From Streptomyces sp. AV19 (lineage in GTDB: Bacteria; Actinomycetota; Actinomycetes; Streptomycetales; Streptomycetaceae), in the NCBI RefSeq assembly GCF_015999245.1, contig NZ_JAEAMR010000010.1, forward strand, positions 438,787-474,957: 36,171 nt of DNA, in the 5' to 3' direction. Shown one piece after another: positions 15,062-22,065 of this stretch; position 1 is the first letter of the stretch, and each line of letters starts with the position of its first letter. The notes under the pieces are model-generated. The model worked only from the letters and a program-made list of their open reading frames with translations. It searched no databases and was not told the DNA's origin. A program made the translations under genes and the position numbers.

Positions 15062-16024
15062 ATGACCCCTCCACGCCCCCTGGGCCGCTCCCGGCTCGGG
15101 GGCGGCCCGTCCTTCGACCCCGCGCTGGACGACGCCGAGCTGGTCACCGTCCGCGACGACCTCTCCCGCGGACGCTGGGCCGAGGCCCGCAGGCTCCTCG
15201 CCGAGACCGGCGACGACTGGGACCGCCGCGGCCACCGCCTCCTCGTCCTCGGCCGGGTCGCCGCCGGGATCGCCTGGGGCCGCGAGTGGCAGCTCGCCGA
15301 GCCCGACAGCGCCGACGCCGCCGCCCTCCTGGCCTGCGCCGCCGCCCAGCAGGCCGCCCGCCGCAAGGAGGACCCCGAGCGGGCCCGCGCCCTGTGCGCC
15401 GCCGCCGCCCGCATGGCGCCCCTCGACCCCACCCCCTGGCTGGCCCTGCTCCTCCTCGCGCACTCCGGCGCCATCGAGGACGAGCCTGCCCGCCACTTCG
15501 GCCAGGTGCGCGCCCGCCACCCCGAGCACCACCACGCCCACCACCTGATGGCCGCCGGGCTCGCCCGGCACAAGGCCGACCACGACGACCCCCTGCACGA
15601 GGTCTACGACTTCGCCGCCTGGGCCGCCGAACAGGCCCCCGCCGACTCCCCCCTCGCCCTCCTGCCCGTCGTCGCGCACGCCGAGCGCTACCGCGCCCTG
15701 GCCCGCGCCGGGGCCCTGCCCGGCGACCCCGCCGCCTCCGGCCACTGGACCGGCCGCCGGGCCCGGCAGGTGCTCAAGGCCGCCTTCGACTGGTGGCTGG
15801 AGTGGGACGTGGACGACCCGGCCGCCGGCGCCGCCCACCCCCGGCGCAAGGTCGACCTCAACTATCTGGCCCACGCCAAGCTGCACGAGGGCCGGCTGGC
15901 CGAGGCCGCCGCCCTGCTCATCAGGATCGGCCCGCACGTCACCCGGGCCCCCTGGTCCTACCCCGACCGCGACCCCGCACAGGCCTACCGCGCCGCCCGC
16001 CGTACGGCCCTCGGCTCGCGCTGA
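15062..16024 (+). CDS. TPR-like helical hypothetical protein
   Basis: 320 aa from ATG 15062 (GTGGAGGACG about ten bases before); a GTG at 15035 is a weaker alternative. The protein is alanine-rich and predicted all helical. Pairs of helices with TPR-like spacing are seen (GRWAEARRLLAETGDDWDRR, DSADAAALLACAAAQQAARR, DPTPWLALLLLA, KLHEGRLAEAAALL). A histidine-rich stretch HPEHHHAHHLMAAGLARHK lies in the middle. There is no signal peptide or membrane helix. It precedes an APC permease by 41 bases and is likely co-transcribed. I think homologues occur across Streptomyces, but know no function. Confidence 0.8.
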   Translation: MTPPRPLGRSRLGGGPSFDPALDDAELVTVRDDLSRGRWAEARRLLAETGDDWDRRGHRLLVLGRVAAGIAWGREWQLAEPDSADAAALLACAAAQQAARRKEDPERARALCAAAARMAPLDPTPWLALLLLAHSGAIEDEPARHFGQVRARHPEHHHAHHLMAAGLARHKADHDDPLHEVYDFAAWAAEQAPADSPLALLPVVAHAERYRALARAGALPGDPAASGHWTGRRARQVLKAAFDWWLEWDVDDPAAGAAHPRRKVDLNYLAHAKLHEGRLAEAAALLIRIGPHVTRAPWSYPDRDPAQAYRAARRTALGSR

Positions 16025-16065
16025 CCCCCGCACCCAAGCAGCACACGACAAGGATGGCCCCACCC

Positions 16066-17589
16066 ATGCGAACGGGCGAGATACACACCTTCAAGGGGCA
16101 GGAGCGGCGCCTGCGCGCCGACCGCATCGGCCTGGCCGGACTCCTGATGTCCGTCGTCGCCGCCAGCGCCCCGCTGATGGTGACCACCGGCGGCATGCCC
16201 GTCACCTTCGGCGTCCTCGGCGTCGTCGGCTCGCCCCTGCTGTACGTGATCCTCGGCCTGGTCCTGCTGCTGTTCAGCTTCGGCTACGCCGAGATGAGCC
16301 GCCACGTCCACAACGCCGGCGCCTTCACCGCGTACATCGCCCGCGGCCTGGGCGGGACGGCCGGCGCCGCCTCCTCCGTCGTCGCCCTGGTCTCCTACAG
16401 CGCCATGCAGTGCTGCATCTACGGCCTGTTCGGCTTCGAGCTGTCCGGGCTGCTGAAGCGACACCTGGACGTGACCGTCGCCTGGTGGGTCCCCGCCCTC
16501 GCCGCCGTCGTGGTCGTCGGCGCGCTCGGCTGGCTGAAGATCGACCTCAACGTCAAGGTGCTGGGCGTCCTGCTGCTCATCGAGGTCGTCATGGTCCTCG
16601 TCTTCGACGTCGCCGGGCTCGGCTCGCCCGGCCCGGAGGGCGTCTCGCTGCGCGCCTTCCACCCCGACACCCTCTCCGGCCCCGGGCTCGGCACCGCCTT
16701 CTGCGGCACCATCGCCTCCTTCGTCGGCTTCGAACAGGCCGCCGTCTACTCCGAGGAGACCAGCCGCCCGGGCGTCGTCGTCGCCCGCGTCACCTACCTC
16801 GCGGTCGGCTTCATCGCCGTCTTCTTCGCCCTCAGCGCCTGGGCCCTGACGGTCGCCGCCGGCCCCTCGCGCATCCACGAACTCTCCCTCCAGGAGGGCC
16901 CGAACCTCCTCTTCGGCCTCACCGAGGACCGGCTCGGCACCGGCTTCACCGACGTCATGCACCTCTTCTACGTGACCGGCATGTTCGCCGCCCTGCTCAG
17001 CTTCCACAACGTCGTGGCCCGCTACGCCTTCGCCATGGGACGCGAGGGCCTGCTGCCCGCCGCCGTCGGCCGCACCTCCCGCACCAGCGGCGCCCCCGCC
17101 CACGGCTCGCTCCTGCAGAGCGGTGTCGCCCTGGCCGTCGTCGCCGTCTTCGCCGCCACCGACGACAAGCCGACCGGCGACCCGACGGCCCCTGTCCTGC
17201 GGCTGTCCAACTGGCTCGGAAACGTCTGCGCGTTGGGCGTCACCGTCCTGATGATCGCCGCGTCGGCCGGCGTCGTCGTCTTCTTCGTCCGCCGCGGCGC
17301 CGCCCGCGCCCAGGCGTGGCGACTGGCCGCCTCCGCCGTCGCCGGGCTGGCCCTGACCGTGATCGCCGTAATCACGGTCCGTGACTTCGACGCGCTCGTC
17401 GGCTCGGGCCCAAACTCCCCGCTGCGCTGGCTGCTGCCCGGCATCGTGCTGGTGGCGACGGTGGCGGGACTGGTGCTGGGGCTGGTGCTCAAATCGGTAC
17501 GCCCGGAGGTGCACGCGCGGATCGGGCTGGGCAACGAGGCGTTCCAGCTGGAGAGGGCGGCGGAGGAGGGTCAGCGGGCGGGGTCGTAG
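16066..17589 (+). CDS. APC-family amino acid permease
   Basis: 507 aa from ATG 16066 (AAGGA eleven bases upstream); an ATG four codons earlier overlaps that site. About 12 to 14 membrane helices are visible. APC features are the helix 1 stretch SVVAASAPLMVTTGGMP, helix 2-3 loop YAEMSRHVHNAGAFTAYIAR, and the helix 6 segment IASFVGFEQAAVYSEETSRP. The C-terminal tail (GNEAFQLERAAEEG) is cytoplasmic. It probably imports or exchanges an amino acid or amine by proton coupling. Its last 19 bases overlap the end of the convergent terpene synthase gene, with no terminator between them. Confidence 0.92.
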   Translation: MRTGEIHTFKGQERRLRADRIGLAGLLMSVVAASAPLMVTTGGMPVTFGVLGVVGSPLLYVILGLVLLLFSFGYAEMSRHVHNAGAFTAYIARGLGGTAGAASSVVALVSYSAMQCCIYGLFGFELSGLLKRHLDVTVAWWVPALAAVVVVGALGWLKIDLNVKVLGVLLLIEVVMVLVFDVAGLGSPGPEGVSLRAFHPDTLSGPGLGTAFCGTIASFVGFEQAAVYSEETSRPGVVVARVTYLAVGFIAVFFALSAWALTVAAGPSRIHELSLQEGPNLLFGLTEDRLGTGFTDVMHLFYVTGMFAALLSFHNVVARYAFAMGREGLLPAAVGRTSRTSGAPAHGSLLQSGVALAVVAVFAATDDKPTGDPTAPVLRLSNWLGNVCALGVTVLMIAASAGVVVFFVRRGAARAQAWRLAASAVAGLALTVIAVITVRDFDALVGSGPNSPLRWLLPGIVLVATVAGLVLGLVLKSVRPEVHARIGLGNEAFQLERAAEEGQRAGS

Positions 17590-18632
17590 CGCCACCACCA
17601 GGCGATGGAGGGGATGTCCAGGGGGGCGTGGGACGCCTCGGGGGAGGCGGTGTCGTCGATGGGCTCGGCGGTGAACGTAGCGTCGCCGCCGAGACCGTCG
17701 ACGGAGGAGTAACGGTCGTTGCTGGGCGTCCATTCGAGGCAGCCGCGACAGTAGCGGGCCAGCCCTTCGACGTAGGCGGCGACGGGCGGTGGAGCGTCGG
17801 TCAGCACCGAGGTGCGCAGCCGGAGGAACAGACGCAGGACACGATGTCGCATGCCGGCCAACCGGGACACCGCCTCCTGCGGCGAGCACCCCTGTTCGCG
17901 GGCGATCACAGAGACGAGGTTGTGGTCACGGCCGGGGGAGCGCGCCAGCTCCTTGCCGAACGACGCGATCTCATTGTCCCAGTTGCAGACGCAGGCCACC
18001 ATCTCCCCCAGAGCGCGCAGCCTCCGGTCCTCGAACGCGTCCTGCGACAGCGCCGACCCGCTCATCACATGGGCCAGTACCGGGAACACCCAACCCCCTC
18101 CGGAGAAGAGCCGCATGGCGACCGCGTCCTCCAGGGAGGGGCGCAGGTCCACCGCCTTCCACATCTCGACCATGAGATAGGTGCGGACGCCTTCCACGAA
18201 GCGCCCGACGTGCGAGGGCGGTGCGAACGCCGCGAGTCTGGCGCGCAGGTCGACCAGGGACCGGGCGTAGCGGTCCTCGTGGGCGAAGGAGGCCTCGGGA
18301 CACTCGACGGCCCGCTGCATGCGGGCCACGGTTCTGATGAATTCGCCCGGCCGGGTGCTCAACGGCCCCTCGTCGCAGTACTCGTCGTCGAACGCGAAGG
18401 CCCAGGCCATGAAGTCCGCGCCGATCCGGAGCAGTTCGTACGGTCCGTACGGGTAGATGAGGGCGGTCACCCGGCCGATACCCGTACGGGCCAGACGCTC
18501 GCGCTGGACGGCGTCCGCGTACAGCTCCCAGCGATCGAGGAACGCGACGGCACTCCCCTCCAGCCGCCGCCAGTCCGGATGAATGGCCGGGGGCGGCCCT
18601 CCGGCCGGCGCGGGCACGTGCAGGATCGCCAT
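17571..18632 (-). CDS. Class I terpene synthase (cyclase)
   Basis: 353 aa. Both metal sites are present: aspartate-rich DDEYCDE (82-88) and the NSE triad N220-x3-S224-x3-E228 (DNEIASFGKE). The diphosphate-sensor arginine is R174 in AMRLFSGG, with S177 where many relatives have Asp, and the late R307-Y308 pair is kept (NDRYSS). It ionises a prenyl diphosphate with Mg2+ and cyclises the cation. The DDxYCxD form recalls 2-methylisoborneol synthases, but the long proline-rich N-terminus of those enzymes is absent. Its start lies 9 bases behind the methyltransferase stop, and its ribosome site GAGGTGA overlaps that stop, so the two are translated together. A methylated substrate (methyl-GPP or methyl-FPP) is therefore likely. 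The product cannot be told from sequence. Confidence 0.93.
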   Translation of the reverse strand: MAILHVPAPAGGPPPAIHPDWRRLEGSAVAFLDRWELYADAVQRERLARTGIGRVTALIYPYGPYELLRIGADFMAWAFAFDDEYCDEGPLSTRPGEFIRTVARMQRAVECPEASFAHEDRYARSLVDLRARLAAFAPPSHVGRFVEGVRTYLMVEMWKAVDLRPSLEDAVAMRLFSGGGWVFPVLAHVMSGSALSQDAFEDRRLRALGEMVACVCNWDNEIASFGKELARSPGRDHNLVSVIAREQGCSPQEAVSRLAGMRHRVLRLFLRLRTSVLTDAPPPVAAYVEGLARYCRGCLEWTPSNDRYSSVDGLGGDATFTAEPIDDTASPEASHAPLDIPSIAWWWRYDPAR

Positions 18633-18641
18633 GGGATCACC

Positions 18642-19538
18642 TCACCGTACGCGTCGTCGGGCGATGATGCTGTACACCGATACGTCGTTGCGCGCCAGGG
18701 AGCGCGGGAGGTTCTCGGCCGCCACCCGCAGCTCCTCCAGGGCGCCGGCCACCCCGTCCGGAAACGCGCGCTCGATGTTGAGCCGCACCTCCAGCAACCA
18801 CCGGATCACCTCCGCGTTGGACGGCAGCACCCGCACGTCCTCGACGGCGAAGCCGCTGTCCTCCAGGACGCCGGTGAAGTACGCGGGCGTCTTGCGGTGC
18901 CCGCACGCGATCCGGTCCACGGTGTCCGGGATGTCCGACCGGTAGGCGGCGGGATCGCCCGTGTAGAGCGTGTCGGAGACGACGACCGTCCCGCCGTCGG
19001 CGACCCGCGCGGCCAGGGCGCGCATCGATGTCTCGAAGAGGCCGTGCGGGAAGTGGGTGATCACGCCGCGCACGGCCACCAGGTCGTACGGAAGGCCGGG
19101 TTCGGGCAGGAGCCCGACGTCCCGCGCGTTGCACCGGTACAGGTGGACGCGGTCCGCGAGGCCGTACCGGGCCAGATACGCGGCGCAGTGGTCGAGTTGG
19201 ACCTTGCTGACGTTGACCGCGTCGACGCGCGGGCAGCCGGGGAACCGCTCGGCCAGCAGCCGCGTCTCGTGCCCCCAGCCGCACCCGAGGTCCAGGATCC
19301 GCCCCGGGGAGCAGGGCCCGGCGAGCTCCAGCTGCCGCTCGAAGTACCGTACGCCCACGTCCTGAAGGGAGTTCCCGGCCCCCGCCCGGTCGTCGTACAG
19401 CCCGAACTGGAACAGCAGGCTGTCCCCGAGGACGGCCCGCCACGCCTCCGGCGGATCGGCGTAGGTCGCCTCCACCTTCGCCTGGTACGGATCGACGCCG
19501 GAGCCGTCGACAACGTTGATCGGTAAGGCACCCGTCAT
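18642..19538 (-). CDS. SAM-dependent methyltransferase, probably on a prenyl diphosphate or terpene
   Basis: 298 aa from ATG 19538 (GAGGAG eight bases upstream). The class I Rossmann fold is clear: motif I ILDLGCGWGHE (81-91), an acidic strand end VDAVNVSK for the SAM ribose, CNARDVGLL for the adenine site, and YDLVAVRGVITHFPH as motif IV/post-motif. The N-terminal segment LGDSLLFQFGLYDDRAG followed by AVRYFERQLELAG-type sequence resembles methyltransferases of the GPP/FPP C-methyltransferase and small-metabolite type. Immediate linkage to a terpene synthase is the hallmark of methylated terpene pathways (2-methylisoborneol, sodorifen). O- or C-methylation after cyclisation remains possible. 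The second DyP peroxidase gene ends 97 bases upstream. Confidence 0.88.
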   Translation of the reverse strand: MTGALPINVVDGSGVDPYQAKVEATYADPPEAWRAVLGDSLLFQFGLYDDRAGAGNSLQDVGVRYFERQLELAGPCSPGRILDLGCGWGHETRLLAERFPGCPRVDAVNVSKVQLDHCAAYLARYGLADRVHLYRCNARDVGLLPEPGLPYDLVAVRGVITHFPHGLFETSMRALAARVADGGTVVVSDTLYTGDPAAYRSDIPDTVDRIACGHRKTPAYFTGVLEDSGFAVEDVRVLPSNAEVIRWLLEVRLNIERAFPDGVAGALEELRVAAENLPRSLARNDVSVYSIIARRRVR

Positions 19539-19635
19539 GCGGCTGCTCCTCGTCCCGCCCGGTGGTGGCGGAGTGACCATAAGCGCCCGGGACGTCGGAC
19601 GGCAGGGCCGGAATCCGCCACCACCGGGGGCGGGG

Positions 19636-22032
19636 TCAGGGCTTCCGGGACCAGGGGGCCGTCTGGCGGTCGTCGCGGATCAGGTCCGGCTCGGGCGTCT
19701 CGCCCGGCTCGGCCGTGATGACCCGGTACTGGTTCTCGTGGAAGACCCAGTACCAGTTCTTCTTGCCGGGCACGGCCTGGATCGCCTCGACGCGCGTGAC
19801 GCCCTGGAGGGCCGGGTTCCAGTCCGTGAGCATCCGGTTGGCGTCCCCCACCAGCTTGTCACCGTGCTGCTTTCCGACGGGCGCGATGGCGATCCGCTGG
19901 TAGCGCTGGTTCCCCGGTCCGTCGGGGGCGACGAAGGCCCAGTAGTGGTAGCTGCCGTCGGGCCCGGGCTGGCAGCTCGGATCGGGCAGGAACGCGTCCA
20001 CGCGATTGGCGGAGTTGAGGGAACTCCACTTGAACACCATCATCTGGTCGTCACCCGCCTTGGCGGTGGTGTACGGCGCGCTGTCCTTGATCGTGATGTA
20101 GCGGTAGTACTGCGACCCGTTGAGGGTGTGGAAGACCCAGTAGGCGCTCTTCCCGCCGGAGCGCTGCTCGTCGGGGATCGGCAGGACGGTGTCGAGCTGG
20201 GCCACGCCCTCCAGCGCCGGCCAGGCGGAGAGCGGGCCGACGGTGTCGACGACGACCCCGGTCCTCGTGTCGTCACCGGTGGTGAGCGAGCCGCGTTCGG
20301 CGGTGCCGATCTGGACGACGCGGATGGTGCCCTGCTGGAAGGTCCAGAAGCGGTCCTTCGCGTCGGGCACCGGCAGGACCGCGTCCACCGGAACGCTCTG
20401 CCCCGGCACCGGCTGGGGCGGCACCTGACCCTGCTGGTCCGGCTGCGTCAGCTCCTCGGGCAGCTTGGCCTCGGGGTCGCCGAGGGCCAGGCGTCTGAGG
20501 GTGCTGATGGAGGGGACGAACGCGTACACCGCGCCGCGGGTGCGGACGAACGGCTTGAAGTCCAGCGGGACGGCCTGCCGGATGCCGGCGTTGTTCCGGC
20601 ACTCGAAGCTGGCCTTGCCCTCGTTCACGCCCTTGAGCTGGCCGCTGACCATGGCGTCCGGGCCGGGCTTGTGACCCTCCGGCTTGGGCGGGAAGTCGGT
20701 CTCGTTGATCCAGTCGTGCTGGATGAACTCGAACTGGCCTACCAGGTCCGACTGGTAGCAGACGAAGGCCAGGCCGCGTTTGCCGTCGGGGCCCTTCGCC
20801 GAGTCGTTGCTCATCGGGTCGAAGGGCTGCCCGTAGGGAATGCCGCGGCGGATGATCCGTGCGGTGTCGATGAGGTCCTCGGGGATCAGCCCGCCCTCGA
20901 CCAGTCCGGCGCGGGGGTTGGACTTGCGCGTGTGCGAGAACAGCGGGGTGATCAGGCCGTCCTCGTCGCCGTTCTCCGTGCACCCGGGCTTGCCCAGGCA
21001 CTCGGTCCGGTAGTCGAAGTCGTCGGCGGGTACGGAGGGATCGGGACTGTCGGGGCTGAGGGTGACCGGGGTGCCGTCGCGCCAGCGGCCGACGTAGCGG
21101 GCGGCGAGCCAGTCCTGGGACTTGTCACCGGTGATGGCCTTGAGGTCCTTCAGGCGCCTCAGATGCATGCTGACCTGGTTCCACCAGCCGGGAACGTCCT
21201 GTTCGAGGCGGCGCAGCACCTTGAACGAGCCGTTGCCCATCCAGGACGGCATCCGGTCGCGGGCGGCCGTGGCGGGGCTGTGCTTCGGGGCTCCCGGGAG
21301 GCCGATGACGAATTCGCCGGCGGGGATGAGACGGGTGCCGGGCTTGCCCTTGGCGTAGTGCTCCTTGCCGGGTTCGGGTTCGTCGAAGCCGGCGACGGCC
21401 GGCTGGCTGGTGCCGTCGATGAAGCCGAAGTGTTCCTTGCCCTCGGCGTCCCCGTGCAGGTGCTGGCCCTCCTGGACGAAGACGACGGAGGCGTTGGCCC
21501 GGCTCAGCGCCAGCTGCTGCTCCCCGAGGGCGCTGTCGAGGTCGTTCGGGTCGTCGGCGGCGATGGTGAGGACGGCGTGGATCTCGGTGCGGTAGGGGCT
21601 GCCGAAGTCCCAGTGCGTGGGGTCGCTGTCGTCCGTGTCGCCGAGGCGCAGGGCCTTGGCGGGGTCCCCGGGGCCCCGGACGAACGCGCCCAGGGTGTCC
21701 TCGTCCCTGCCTTCGCCGCCGGCGTTCAGCAGATCGTCCCGGCCGGTGAGGAATTGCAGGCCCGGGTAGGTGAGGCCGAGGCCCAGCCACGTGGCCTTGA
21801 GCGACTTGGGGTTGTCGCCGCCGGACGACTTGCGCGCCTGGCTGTACTGCGCGTTGAAGTCGGCGACCTTCTTGGTGGTGGCGATCAGGGGAGCCGTCCG
21901 GGCCAGCCAGTCGCGGGCCGCCTGAGGTTCACCGAAGTTGATCAGGAGGAAGCGGACGTGGTCCTTCTTGAATCCGGCGACGATGTCGCCCTGGATCTCG
22001 GTGCTCTCGCGCAGGGCGAGGTCGTTGGCCAT
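19636..22032 (-). CDS. DyP-type heme peroxidase with hemopexin-like C-terminus (copy 1)
   Basis: 798 aa; far longer than ordinary DyPs (300-500 aa). The peroxidase part covers about 1-520: GXXDG motif GFIDG (203-207, catalytic D206), heme-ligand H367 in FSHTRKSNPR, and the distal arginine in IIRRGIPYG (R395/R396). Residues about 549-780 hold four repeats of the form (V/L)DA(V/F)LPVP...YWVF...YRxI (at about 549, 613, 678 and 748), a pattern fitting a four-bladed hemopexin-like propeller. No signal peptide or Tat motif is seen, so it should be cytoplasmic or leave with a partner. It is a clear tandem duplicate of the next gene. The ribosome site is weak (GGATCA). It would oxidise a substrate with H2O2; the natural substrate is unknown. 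Confidence 0.9.
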   Translation of the reverse strand: MANDLALRESTEIQGDIVAGFKKDHVRFLLINFGEPQAARDWLARTAPLIATTKKVADFNAQYSQARKSSGGDNPKSLKATWLGLGLTYPGLQFLTGRDDLLNAGGEGRDEDTLGAFVRGPGDPAKALRLGDTDDSDPTHWDFGSPYRTEIHAVLTIAADDPNDLDSALGEQQLALSRANASVVFVQEGQHLHGDAEGKEHFGFIDGTSQPAVAGFDEPEPGKEHYAKGKPGTRLIPAGEFVIGLPGAPKHSPATAARDRMPSWMGNGSFKVLRRLEQDVPGWWNQVSMHLRRLKDLKAITGDKSQDWLAARYVGRWRDGTPVTLSPDSPDPSVPADDFDYRTECLGKPGCTENGDEDGLITPLFSHTRKSNPRAGLVEGGLIPEDLIDTARIIRRGIPYGQPFDPMSNDSAKGPDGKRGLAFVCYQSDLVGQFEFIQHDWINETDFPPKPEGHKPGPDAMVSGQLKGVNEGKASFECRNNAGIRQAVPLDFKPFVRTRGAVYAFVPSISTLRRLALGDPEAKLPEELTQPDQQGQVPPQPVPGQSVPVDAVLPVPDAKDRFWTFQQGTIRVVQIGTAERGSLTTGDDTRTGVVVDTVGPLSAWPALEGVAQLDTVLPIPDEQRSGGKSAYWVFHTLNGSQYYRYITIKDSAPYTTAKAGDDQMMVFKWSSLNSANRVDAFLPDPSCQPGPDGSYHYWAFVAPDGPGNQRYQRIAIAPVGKQHGDKLVGDANRMLTDWNPALQGVTRVEAIQAVPGKKNWYWVFHENQYRVITAEPGETPEPDLIRDDRQTAPWSRKP

Positions 22033-22065
22033 GATGTGATCCGTTCGTCGTGGGGGCGCGGGCGG

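Noticed and set aside
14998..17589. An 863-codon frame containing the APC permease with a long N-terminal extension
   Set aside because: The extension is an out-of-frame shadow of the TPR-like gene, rich in Arg/Pro. The permease start at 16066 has its own ribosome site.
17571..19538. Direct assignment as 2-methylisoborneol synthase and GPP methyltransferase
   Set aside because: The cyclase lacks the long proline-rich N-terminus, the usual cyclic-nucleotide-binding partner gene is absent, and the NSE and sensor motifs differ. Relatedness remains possible.
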